This document shows, in pieces, positions 56,071-64,000 of a DNA stretch of 64,000 bases. The stretch lies in NCBI GenBank assembly GCA_937863995.1, contig CALMIK010000045.1:62001-126000 (forward strand), in the 5' to 3' direction. This stretch comes from an uncultured Chelatococcus sp. (GTDB lineage: Bacteria; Pseudomonadota; Alphaproteobacteria; Rhizobiales; Beijerinckiaceae). Positions within the stretch are counted from its first letter, which is position 1; each line of letters begins with the position of its first letter. The position numbers and the translations under genes are program-made. The notes below the pieces were generated by a model that was not told the DNA's origin, did no database searches, and saw nothing but the letters and a program-made list of their open reading frames with translations.

Positions 56071-56772
56071 TCAGGCTTCCTTGAAACGGTAGCCGACGCC
56101 GTAGAGCGTCTCGATCATGTCGAAGTTGTCGTCGACCGCCTTGAACTTCTTGCGCAGCCGCTTGATGTGGCTGTCGATGGTGCGATCGTCGACATAAATC
56201 TGGTCGTCGTAGGCGGCGTCCATCAGCGCGTTGCGGCTCTTCACCACGCCGGGGCGCATGGCGAGCGCCTGCAGGATGAGGAACTCCGTCACGGTCAGCG
56301 TCACCGGCTCGTTGCGCCAGGTGCTGGTGTGGCGCTCGGGATCCATCTTCAGCAGCCCGCGCTCCAGCACGCGGGAAGCGTCGGGTTCGCGCGGCGCCGC
56401 CTGGTCGCGCGGAGCGGAACGGCGCAGCACGGCGCGCACGCGCTCGACCAGCAGGCGCTGGGAGAACGGCTTGCGGATGAAATCGTCGGCGCCCATCTTG
56501 AGCCCGAACAGCTCGTCGATCTCCTCGTCCTTCGATGTGAGGAAGATCACCGGCAGATCGGATTTCTGCCGCAGGCGGCGCAGCAGCTCCATGCCGTCCA
56601 TGCGGGGCATCTTGATGTCGAAAATAGCGACGTCCGGCGGGTCGGCCGCCAGTCCGTCGAGCGCGGCGGCGCCGTCGGTGTAGGTCTGGATACGGTATCC
56701 CTCCGCCTCAAGGGCGATGGATACCGAAGTCAGGATGTTGCGATCGTCATCCACAAGGGCGATGGTTGGCAT
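56071..56772 (-). CDS. chvI: OmpR-family response regulator ChvI
   Basis: DNA-binding response regulator of the ChvG-ChvI system, which controls envelope, acid and host-associated responses in Hyphomicrobiales. The 233-residue protein has the acidic pocket Asp9/Asp10, phospho-acceptor Asp52 ([10 protein letters not shown]) and the switch Lys in RKPFS. The C-terminal winged helix ([29 protein letters not shown] ... [16 protein letters not shown]) is typical of ChvI. Its location next to pckA is also usual. chvG and hprK do not follow, contrary to the common order. ATG 56772 was chosen because it opens the receiver domain. Confidence 0.92.
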   Translation of the reverse strand: MPTIALVDDDRNILTSVSIALEAEGYRIQTYTDGAAALDGLAADPPDVAIFDIKMPRMDGMELLRRLRQKSDLPVIFLTSKDEEIDELFGLKMGADDFIRKPFSQRLLVERVRAVLRRSAPRDQAAPREPDASRVLERGLLKMDPERHTSTWRNEPVTLTVTEFLILQALAMRPGVVKSRNALMDAAYDDQIYVDDRTIDSHIKRLRKKFKAVDDNFDMIETLYGVGYRFKEA

Positions 56773-57041
56773 ACGATGTCGCTCTCCTCGAAACGGGCTT
56801 GTGTTTGTTACGACCAAGCAAGGTCAAATTGTGGCATCCGAACCACTTGTACACCCGGAACCGACGACACACCCGTGATCGTCCCCGCGCGGCCCCGGCG
56901 CGCTCGAGGGCGAAAAAGGGGCATGCGCTTTTCGGTGAAACGCTTTATCCTCCATCTCGCCGTGCGCGCCAGACAGCAGGGAAACGGCCTCGTCCATCAT
57001 GCGCGATATCAACGCGCGCCGCGATTTCATAAGGTACACCG

Positions 57042-57836
57042 TTGCCGAACAAGACACAATCGATCCGGCCGCAGGTTTCCGGCCCCACGGACGGCGATAG
57101 TTTCAATCCGCTTTTCTGCACCAGGCAGCTGTTGCGAGGCTTGCGCTCCGGCACGCTGGCCACGCTGCAGGCGGACGGCGGACCGTTTGCTTCGCTGGTC
57201 AGCATCGCGTCCGGTATCGACGGCACCCCGGTGACGCTGATCTCGCGGCTGGCGGTGCATACGCAGAACATCGCCCGCGATTCGCGCGTGTCGCTGCTGC
57301 TTGCCCATGCCGGCGGCGGCGACGCGGACGACGATCCGGCGAGCCACCCCCGCGTCAGCCTGAGCGGGTGGGCGGAGATAACCACCGACGCGAACGACAG
57401 GCGCCGTTTCCTCGCGCGCCATCCTCACGCGGCCGTGTATGCGGATTTCGCGGACTTCGCCTTCTATCGCCTGGTGCCGGACAGCATCCATCTCGTCGCC
57501 GGATTCGGGCGCATCACCGGGCTTCCGCCGCAAGACGTGCTGAGCGGGGCGGACGTCGCGGCGCAACTCGCGCCGATCGAGGCGGACGCGGTCGCGCACA
57601 TGAACGAGGATCACGCCGACGCCCTCGCGCTCTACGCTACCGTGCTGGCGCAGGCCGCGCCGTCGTCAGATGCCTGGCGCGCCACCGGCCTAGACCCGGA
57701 AGGCATTGACCTGTCGGACGGCAGGCGCGCGGTGCGCGTCTGGTATCCGCAGCCGCTCACGGGGGCGGCCGGGTTGCGCCCCGCGCTGGTGGCGCTGGCG
57801 CAGGAAGCGCGCTCGCGCGCGGCAGAAGGGAACTGA
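57042..57836 (+). CDS. HugZ-like pyridoxamine-phosphate-oxidase-fold protein
   Basis: The 264-residue protein starts at TTG 57042, behind AAGG. The N-terminal two thirds form a flavin- or haem-binding split barrel (LLRGLRSGTLATLQADGGPFASLVSIASG; LISRLAVHTQNIARDSRVSLLL). The C-terminal DUF2470-type domain has IEADAVAHMNEDHADALALYA. HugZ relatives degrade haem in some bacteria, while other members are flavin oxidoreductases; the haem-ligand residue cannot be confirmed here. It is divergent from chvI and upstream of pckA. Confidence 0.85.
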   Translation: MPNKTQSIRPQVSGPTDGDSFNPLFCTRQLLRGLRSGTLATLQADGGPFASLVSIASGIDGTPVTLISRLAVHTQNIARDSRVSLLLAHAGGGDADDDPASHPRVSLSGWAEITTDANDRRRFLARHPHAAVYADFADFAFYRLVPDSIHLVAGFGRITGLPPQDVLSGADVAAQLAPIEADAVAHMNEDHADALALYATVLAQAAPSSDAWRATGLDPEGIDLSDGRRAVRVWYPQPLTGAAGLRPALVALAQEARSRAAEGN

Positions 57837-57891
57837 CAGGCGGGCGGCGACAATCGAATTGCATTGTTTCGTCACATCAGTAACTACTGTA

Positions 57892-57923
57892 TTTAGCCGG
57901 TGAGGCGAAACGCCGGGGCTAAA
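57892..57923 (+). promoter_or_regulatory. Composite hairpin in the pckA 5' leader
   Basis: TTTAGCC (57892-57898) pairs with GGCTAAA (57917-57923), and inside it GGCG-AAA-CGCC forms a second stem. It lies 37 nt before the pckA start, so it could influence mRNA stability or act as an attenuator; no U-run follows. Confidence 0.45.
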
Positions 57924-57959
57924 AATATGCGGACGGACGACTTTTAAGGAGGGTATGCC

Positions 57960-59588
57960 GTGGAGAACATTGGTGTGGTCAACAGCGCCGCCGGCGCTCA
58001 GACGCTCGGGACGGACGGCACGCCCGGTTTCACCGGCCTCGAGCGCGTGTACTGGAATCTCGAGGCGGCCGCGCTGAGCGAGGAAGCCGTGCGGCGCGGC
58101 GAGGCCAACTTCGCGGCGGGCGGCGCCCTGCTCGCCGACACCGGCGCACACACCGGCCGCAGCCCGAAAGACAAGTTCATCGTCCGCGACGCCCTCACCG
58201 ACGCATCGGTATGGTGGGACAAGAACGGCGCCATCAGCCCGGCGCAGTTCGATACCCTGCTCGACGACTTCATCGCCCACGCCAATGGCAAGGAGCTGTT
58301 CGCGCAGGACCTTTACGCCGGCGCCGACCCCGCTTTCCGCGTGCGCACGCGCGTCTACACCGAATTCGCCTGGCATTCGCAGTTCATCCGCAACCTCCTC
58401 ATCCGGCCCGACCGGCGCGAACTGGCAGGCTTCGTACCTGAGCTCACCATCATCGACCTGCCCTCCTTCCGGGCCGATCCGGAGCGCCACGGCGTGCGCA
58501 GCTCCACCGTCATCGCCTGCGACTTCTCGCGCCGCATCGTCCTCATCGGCGGCACGTCCTATGCCGGCGAGATGAAGAAATCGGTCTTCACCTACCTTAA
58601 CTTCACACTGCCCGATCAGGGCGTCATGCCGATGCACTGCTCGGCGAACGTGGGGGAAGCGGGCGATCCGGCCGTGTTCTTCGGCCTCTCGGGCACGGGC
58701 AAGACCACCCTTTCCGCCGATCCGGCGCGCACGCTCATCGGCGACGACGAGCACGGCTGGTCGAGCGAGGGCGTGTTCAACTTCGAGGGCGGCTGCTACG
58801 CCAAGACCATCCGGCTGTCGCGCGAGGCGGAGCCCGAGATCTTCGCCACCACGTCACGCTTCGGCACCGTGCTCGAGAACGTGGCGGTGGACCCGGTCAC
58901 CCGCGTGCCCGATTTCGACGACGCCTCGCGCACCGAAAACACGCGCTGCGCCTACCCGCTCGATTTCATCTCCAACGCCAGCCCGTCGGGCCGCGCGGGC
59001 ACGCCTAAAAACATCGTCATGCTGACGTGCGACGCGTTCGGCGTGTTGCCGCCCATCGCCAAGCTCACGCCGGCGCAGGCGATGTACCACTTCCTGTCCG
59101 GCTACACGGCCAAGGTCGCGGGCACCGAAAAGGGCGTCACCGACCCCGAGGCCACGTTCTCCACCTGCTTCGGCGCGCCGTTCATGCCCCGCCACCCGTC
59201 CGTCTACGGCAACCTGCTGCGCGACCTCATCGGCCGCCACGGCGTGGACTGCTGGCTCGTCAACACCGGCTGGACCGGCGGCAAGTACGGCGTCGGCCGG
59301 CGCATGCCCATCCGCGTCACCCGCCGGCTGCTGTCGGCGGCGCTCGACGGCTCGCTGAACAAGGCCGACTACCGGCTCGATCCCTATTTCGGCTTCGCGG
59401 TGCCGACCTCCGTGCCGGGCGTCGAGCCGCACATCCTCTATCCGGTCAAGACATGGGCCAGCAAGGCGGATTTCGCCCGCACGGCAGCGGCGCTCGTCGC
59501 GATGTTCCGCGAGAACTTCGCCGCCTTCGAGAGCCACGTCGAGCCGGACGTCAACGCCGCCGGCCCGCGCCCGCTCATCGCGGCCTAA
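57960..59588 (+). CDS. pckA: Phosphoenolpyruvate carboxykinase (ATP)
   Basis: First step of gluconeogenesis: oxaloacetate plus ATP to PEP. The 542-residue protein has [16 protein letters not shown] (P-loop), the metal and substrate region [24 protein letters not shown] and the RxxDKF motif as SPKDKF, as in ATP-dependent enzymes. GTG 57960 is preceded by AAGGAGG with 7-nt spacing. In rhizobia pckA is regulated by carbon source and lies beside chvI, as here. Confidence 0.96.
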   Translation: MENIGVVNSAAGAQTLGTDGTPGFTGLERVYWNLEAAALSEEAVRRGEANFAAGGALLADTGAHTGRSPKDKFIVRDALTDASVWWDKNGAISPAQFDTLLDDFIAHANGKELFAQDLYAGADPAFRVRTRVYTEFAWHSQFIRNLLIRPDRRELAGFVPELTIIDLPSFRADPERHGVRSSTVIACDFSRRIVLIGGTSYAGEMKKSVFTYLNFTLPDQGVMPMHCSANVGEAGDPAVFFGLSGTGKTTLSADPARTLIGDDEHGWSSEGVFNFEGGCYAKTIRLSREAEPEIFATTSRFGTVLENVAVDPVTRVPDFDDASRTENTRCAYPLDFISNASPSGRAGTPKNIVMLTCDAFGVLPPIAKLTPAQAMYHFLSGYTAKVAGTEKGVTDPEATFSTCFGAPFMPRHPSVYGNLLRDLIGRHGVDCWLVNTGWTGGKYGVGRRMPIRVTRRLLSAALDGSLNKADYRLDPYFGFAVPTSVPGVEPHILYPVKTWASKADFARTAAALVAMFRENFAAFESHVEPDVNAAGPRPLIAA

Positions 59589-59597
59589 CGCCTTCCC

Positions 59598-60848
59598 TCA
59601 GAGCGCCTCGCCGCGCAGCAGCCGGGGCGGGGCTCCCGTGAGGCCGCCCGCCTCGCGGGCGAGCAGGCGCTTCATCCCCGGCAGGCGATTGACCACACCC
59701 GCCCCCAGGTCCCGAATCAGGCGCGCGGGCAGGATGTCGTTCGAGAACAGCCGGTTCATCGTGTCCATGGCGGCGCCCGTGCTCACCACGTCGAAGCGGC
59801 GCGCGCGCTCATAGCCTTCCAGAACCTCGCTGCCTGCGGGGTCCAGCCCGAGCCGCACGCTGCCGGCGACTGCCTCGGCGAGCGCCGCCACGTCGCGCAG
59901 CCCGACGTTGAGCCCCAGTCCCGCCAGCGGGTGCACCACATGGGCGGCGTCTCCCACCAGCGCCAGCCGCTCGCCGGTGAAACGGCGCGCGATGCCGAGC
60001 GCCAGCGGAAAGGCGCGCGGTGTATCGAGCAGCGCGAGCTTGCCGAGCGCATCGCCGAAGCGGCGTGAAATCTCGCGCAGGATGTCCTCGCCGTCGAGCG
60101 TCACCAGCATCCGCGCCTCGTCCTCCGGCTCGACCCAGACGATGGACGAGCGGTTGCCGGTAAGTGGCAGCATGGCGAACGTGCCGGCGGGCAAGAAGTG
60201 CTGCACGGCCACGCCTTCGTGCGGGCGCTCGTGACCGAGCGTCGCGACGATGCCCGCCTGCCCGTAGGCGCGGCCGATCCAGCCGATTCCCGCGCCACGG
60301 CGCAGCGGCGAGTTGCGCCCGTCCGCCGCCACGACGAGCGCGGCGCCGGACTGCGCGCCGTCATCGAGCGTGAGACGCGCCGGGCGCGCCGCCGTCGCCT
60401 CGACGCGGGTCACTCCCCTTGCCACCAGCCGCACGCCGGCGTGCTCCGCCTCGGCGCGCAGGGCGGCGATGAGCGCGTCGCCCTCCACCATGTGCGCCAG
60501 CGGCCCGTCACCCGCCGCGTCCTCGTCGAAGGTCAGCAGCGGCTGGCGCACCGCGTCGCCCAGACGGCTGTCGGTGATGCGCATGCGCGCGACCGGTTGC
60601 ACGTCGCCCGCGAGCCGTTCCCACACGCCGAGCACGCCGAGCATCAACCGCGATCCGGCGGCGAGCGCGTAGGCGCGTCCCTTTTCATGCGCCGGCGAGC
60701 GCGCCAGGCCGGGATCGTAGACGGTGACCCCGTAGCGTTCGCCGACCGCGTGGCGCAGGGCGAGCGCGGCGCTGAGGCCTGCTGCGCCCGCGCCCACGAC
60801 CGCGATCGTGCGCGCTCCCGTTCCCGGTTCTTCCGCAACTGTGGCCAT
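59598..60848 (-). CDS. UbiH/UbiF-family FAD-dependent hydroxylase
   Basis: Aromatic hydroxylase of the ubiquinone pathway family. The 416-residue protein from ATG 60848 (AGGAGAGG upstream) has the FAD motif VVGAGAAGLSAALAL, the mid-chain GDAAHVVHPLAGLGLNVGLRD (DG/GD motif) and YAL near the start. Which ring position it hydroxylates cannot be decided. An UbiH-type gene beside tesB and glnK-amtB is a recurring arrangement in Hyphomicrobiales. Confidence 0.88.
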   Translation of the reverse strand: MATVAEEPGTGARTIAVVGAGAAGLSAALALRHAVGERYGVTVYDPGLARSPAHEKGRAYALAAGSRLMLGVLGVWERLAGDVQPVARMRITDSRLGDAVRQPLLTFDEDAAGDGPLAHMVEGDALIAALRAEAEHAGVRLVARGVTRVEATAARPARLTLDDGAQSGAALVVAADGRNSPLRRGAGIGWIGRAYGQAGIVATLGHERPHEGVAVQHFLPAGTFAMLPLTGNRSSIVWVEPEDEARMLVTLDGEDILREISRRFGDALGKLALLDTPRAFPLALGIARRFTGERLALVGDAAHVVHPLAGLGLNVGLRDVAALAEAVAGSVRLGLDPAGSEVLEGYERARRFDVVSTGAAMDTMNRLFSNDILPARLIRDLGAGVVNRLPGMKRLLAREAGGLTGAPPRLLRGEAL

Positions 60849-61074
60849 CCGCACCTCTCCTGTCCGTTTCGTGGGCAGCAGGCACATGCGACCGGCCTCG
60901 CCGGTCATGCATGCCACCCCTGCCCGTCACTCTATATACACTTGACGCGCCGTGTTGGAACATGCCCCCCTGATCGCGCGCAAGGCCAACGACGCGGCAC
61001 GGTTGCGGAAGCGGGATGCGGCAGGGTATAGTCGAACCTAACAAGCGTTCGGTTACATAGAGGATGCGTCGCTC

Positions 61075-61950
61075 ATGAATTCAGCAGTGCTCGGTCTTCT
61101 GGGCCTCCTCGACCTCGAACAGCTTGAGGATAACCTGTTTCGCGGCACAAGCCCCACTGAGGGCTGGCAGCGCGTTTTCGGCGGGCAGGTGATCGGCCAG
61201 GCCCTGGTGGCGGCCACGCGCACCGTGCCGGCGGACAGGCCGGCGCACTCGATGCATTGCTACTTCGTGCGCCCCGGCGATCCCAAGGTGCCGATCATCT
61301 ACGAAGTGAAGCGCATTCGCGACGGCGGCAGCTTCACCACGCGCTATGTCGAGGCGATCCAGCACGGCCAGACGATCTTCACCTTCCTCGCCTCGTTCCA
61401 CACCGACGAACCCGGCCTGCGCCACCAGCCGCCGATGCCTGTCGTGCCCGGGCCGGAAGACACAGCGCAGGAAGACCTGCAGGCCGCTTTCCTGCAGCAC
61501 ATGCCGGCCCCCATCCGCGCCTATTTCGAGCGCGAGCGCCCCATCGAGCTGCGGCCCGTGGACTACAGCCGCTTTCTGCCCGGCACCCAGGAGGCGAGAA
61601 AGCCCTCGTTCGACATCTGGATTCGGTCGGCGGGGCCGCTGCCGGACGATCAGGCGATCCACCGCTGCGTGCTGGGCTATGCCTCCGACATGACGCTGCT
61701 CGACACCAGCCTCGCCGTGCATGGCCGGTCGGTCTTCGACGGCGGCATCCAGGGTGCGAGCCTCGATCACGCCATGTGGTTCCATCGCCCGTTCCGCGCC
61801 GACGAATGGCTGCTCTATTCGCAGGACAGCCCGTTTTCGGGCGGCGCGCGCGGCCTCTCGCGCGGCAACATCTTCACCAGGGACGGGCTGCACGTCGCCA
61901 CCGTCGCCCAGGAAGGGCTGATCCGGCCCATCAACCGCACGCCCTCCTGA
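61075..61950 (+). CDS. tesB: Acyl-CoA thioesterase II
   Basis: Double hot-dog thioesterase that hydrolyses medium- and long-chain acyl-CoA. The 291-residue length is typical. It has NLFRGTSPTEGWQRVFGGQVIGQAL at the start, HCYFVRPGD in the first domain and SLDHAMWFHRPFRADEWLLY in the second, with the catalytic Asp in SLDHAMWFH and the QxxxGGQ helix. It is monocistronic, ending in a hairpin (61956-61979). Confidence 0.93.
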   Translation: MNSAVLGLLGLLDLEQLEDNLFRGTSPTEGWQRVFGGQVIGQALVAATRTVPADRPAHSMHCYFVRPGDPKVPIIYEVKRIRDGGSFTTRYVEAIQHGQTIFTFLASFHTDEPGLRHQPPMPVVPGPEDTAQEDLQAAFLQHMPAPIRAYFERERPIELRPVDYSRFLPGTQEARKPSFDIWIRSAGPLPDDQAIHRCVLGYASDMTLLDTSLAVHGRSVFDGGIQGASLDHAMWFHRPFRADEWLLYSQDSPFSGGARGLSRGNIFTRDGLHVATVAQEGLIRPINRTPS

Positions 61951-62544
<594 letters not shown>

Positions 62545-62583
62545 AGGCACGCTCTCACCCCAGGCGATGGAAGGAGTTCTTCT

Positions 62584-64000
62584 ATGCAGTTTCCACGTTC
62601 CGCGTCTTGCGGTCATTTACCCGGTGTTCTCGCGGGCTCGCTCGTCTTCGGCCTCGCGGCGACGCCGGCGTTTGCGCAGGATGCGCCGGTGCCCAACAAC
62701 GGCGACACCGCCTTTCTGCTGGTGAGCACGCTTCTGGTGCTGTTCATGTCGGTGCCGGGGCTGGCGCTGTTCTACGGCGGGCTGGTGCGCTCCAAGAACA
62801 TGCTCTCGGTGCTGTCGCAGGTCATCGCCATCGTGGCGCTCGCGGCCATCATCTGGATCGTTTACGGCTACTCCCTCGCCTTCACCAACGGCGGCAGCCT
62901 CAACAGCTTCGTGGGCGGGTTCGACAAGCTGTTCCTGGCGGGCGTCGATGCCTCGTCGGTGGCGGCCACCTTCTCCAACGGCGCGGTGGTGCCGGAATAC
63001 GCCTACATCGCCTTCCAGGCCACCTTCGCCTGCCTGACGCCGGCGCTGATCGTGGGCGCCATAGCGGAACGCACGCGGTTTTCGGCGGTGCTGCTGTTCA
63101 CGGCGCTGTGGCTGACGTTCGTCTACTTCCCGCTGGCGCACATGGTGTGGTACTGGCCCGGCCCCGACGCGCTGGCGGACGCCGCACGCGCCGTCGCGCA
63201 GGCGACAGACGACGCCGCGCGCGCGACGGCTGCCGCCCATCTCGCGGCGGTCGAGGCCGATGCGGGCCTCATCTTCAAGTGGGGCGCGCTCGATTTCGCC
63301 GGCGGCACGGTGGTGCACATCAACTCGGGCGTGGCGGGCCTCGTGGGCGCCATCATGGTCGGCAAGCGCATCGGCTACGGGCGCGAGGCGCTGCCGCCCC
63401 ATTCGCTGACGCTGACGCTCGTCGGCGCGGCCATTCTGTGGGTGGGCTGGTTCGGTTTCAACGCCGGCTCCAACCTCGAGGCCAACGGCGCGGCGGCTCT
63501 CGCCTTCGTCAACACGCTGTTCGCGACGGCAGGCGGTATCCTCGGCTGGCTCATCATCGAGTGGACGACGAAGGGCAAGCCCTCGCTGCTCGGCCTCGTG
63601 TCCGGCGCGGTTTCGGGCCTTGTCGCGGTGACGCCGGCGGCGGGCTTCGCCGGCCCGGTCGGCGCGGCGGTGCTCGGCCTCATCGCTGGCGTGATCTGCT
63701 TCTGGTTCGTGACGAGCGTCAAGAACGCGCTGGGTTACGACGACGCGCTCGACGTGTTCGGCATCCACGGCGTGGGCGGCATTGTGGGCGCCATCGCCAC
63801 CGGCGTGCTCGTCTCCCCGGCCTTTGGCGGCGCGGGCCTCGTCGACTACGTGTCGAGCCCGGGCGAAGCCGTGGGCGTGGCGGTGAACATCGGCGCGCAG
63901 GTGTGGGCGCAGCTCAAGGGCGTACTGCTGACGGTGGTGTGGACGGGCGTGGGTTCGGCGATCCTGTTCAAGCTCGTCGACGTGCTCGTGGGCCTGCGTG
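62584..64000 (+). CDS. amtB: Ammonium transporter AmtB (partial, runs off the window)
   Basis: Ammonium channel of the inner membrane, inhibited by GlnK. The visible 472 residues start at ATG 62584 (GGAAGGAGTTCTTCT) with a signal peptide ending ATPAFAQD. Then come the first membrane helices (TAFLLVSTLLVLFMSVPGLALFYGGLV), the signature DFAGGTVVHINSGVAGLVGA with the first pore His, and DDALDVFGIHGVGGIVGAIATG with the second. A roughly 35-residue Ala/Asp-rich insertion lies before DFAGGTVVH (ADAARAVAQATDDAARA). The 3' end is outside the window. Confidence 0.95.
   Translation, partial: MQFPRSASCGHLPGVLAGSLVFGLAATPAFAQDAPVPNNGDTAFLLVSTLLVLFMSVPGLALFYGGLVRSKNMLSVLSQVIAIVALAAIIWIVYGYSLAFTNGGSLNSFVGGFDKLFLAGVDASSVAATFSNGAVVPEYAYIAFQATFACLTPALIVGAIAERTRFSAVLLFTALWLTFVYFPLAHMVWYWPGPDALADAARAVAQATDDAARATAAAHLAAVEADAGLIFKWGALDFAGGTVVHINSGVAGLVGAIMVGKRIGYGREALPPHSLTLTLVGAAILWVGWFGFNAGSNLEANGAAALAFVNTLFATAGGILGWLIIEWTTKGKPSLLGLVSGAVSGLVAVTPAAGFAGPVGAAVLGLIAGVICFWFVTSVKNALGYDDALDVFGIHGVGGIVGAIATGVLVSPAFGGAGLVDYVSSPGEAVGVAVNIGAQVWAQLKGVLLTVVWTGVGSAILFKLVDVLVGLR

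Noticed and set aside
57865..57890. Possible ChvI binding site upstream of pckA (GTCACATCAGTAAC)
   Set aside because: There is a loose resemblance to a direct repeat of short T/A-CA units, but I am not certain of the consensus and the spacing is not convincing.
62680..63310. Ala/Asp-rich insertion in AmtB as a novel feature
   Set aside because: Insertions of this kind before the first pore-histidine segment appear, from general knowledge, to be common in hyphomicrobial AmtB proteins, so it is noted in the annotation only.

Overview
The window is a GC-rich alphaproteobacterial chromosome segment, most likely from the Hyphomicrobiales (Rhizobiales). The evidence is gene content and order: dapF-mtaB-ftsY-yciB-ccm-acnA, a specialised acpXL cluster for very-long-chain fatty acids of lipid A, a split F0 ATP synthase operon with both b and b' subunits, 5-aminolevulinate synthase (the Shemin route), an Omp2b-type porin, ChvI beside pckA, and an ubiH-tesB-glnK-amtB neighbourhood. 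I cannot name the genus from sequence alone. Coding density is high, many genes overlap by 1-4 nt, and TTG/GTG starts are common. No IS element, CRISPR array or integrase gene was seen.

Layout. 1-14.2 kb: lysine/peptidoglycan precursor synthesis (dapF), tRNA modification (mtaB, an RluA-type synthase), protein targeting (ftsY), yciB, cytochrome c maturation (ccmA-B and ccmC-D-G) and aconitase. Two visibly AT-richer orphan genes (3684-4169 and 9034-9627) interrupt this otherwise conserved block; the second splits ccmB from ccmC. 14.3-19.6 kb: acpXL, fabZ, two KAS genes (one with no cysteine at all), an SDR reductase and a zinc alcohol dehydrogenase, which build the long acyl chain. 20-24.7 kb: a lipoprotein hydrolase with a DUF6314-like gene, and the F0 operon behind a clear TTGACA-N17-TATGTT promoter. 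24.8-32.3 kb: smc, a DsbA-like thiol oxidoreductase, murA and hemA.

32.6-42.7 kb: tRNA-Thr(GGT), a lone polytopic membrane protein, a DEAD-box helicase flanked by two related hairpins, an HdeD-like protein, and a four-gene oligopeptide ABC transporter operon. 42.8-52 kb: an envelope-glycan-like locus with three overlapping or closely spaced glycosyltransferase genes (one fused to a polysaccharide-deacetylase domain), a fourth GT, and a divergent ABC-transporter-like protein whose ATPase motifs have all decayed, followed by a cyclic-nucleotide-binding protein. 52-56.8 kb: porin, tRNA-Pro(CGG), a glycine-zipper lipoprotein, a helical protein and chvI without an adjacent chvG. 57-64 kb: a HugZ-like protein, pckA, a UbiH-family hydroxylase, tesB and a sigma-54-driven glnK-amtB operon that runs off the window.

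The most noteworthy signals are the decayed ABC/cNMP/glycosyltransferase locus, the cysteine-free KAS partner, and an identical TCAATAACTTAA motif exactly 6 nt beyond the CCA end of both tRNA genes, which looks like an attachment-site or integration footprint.
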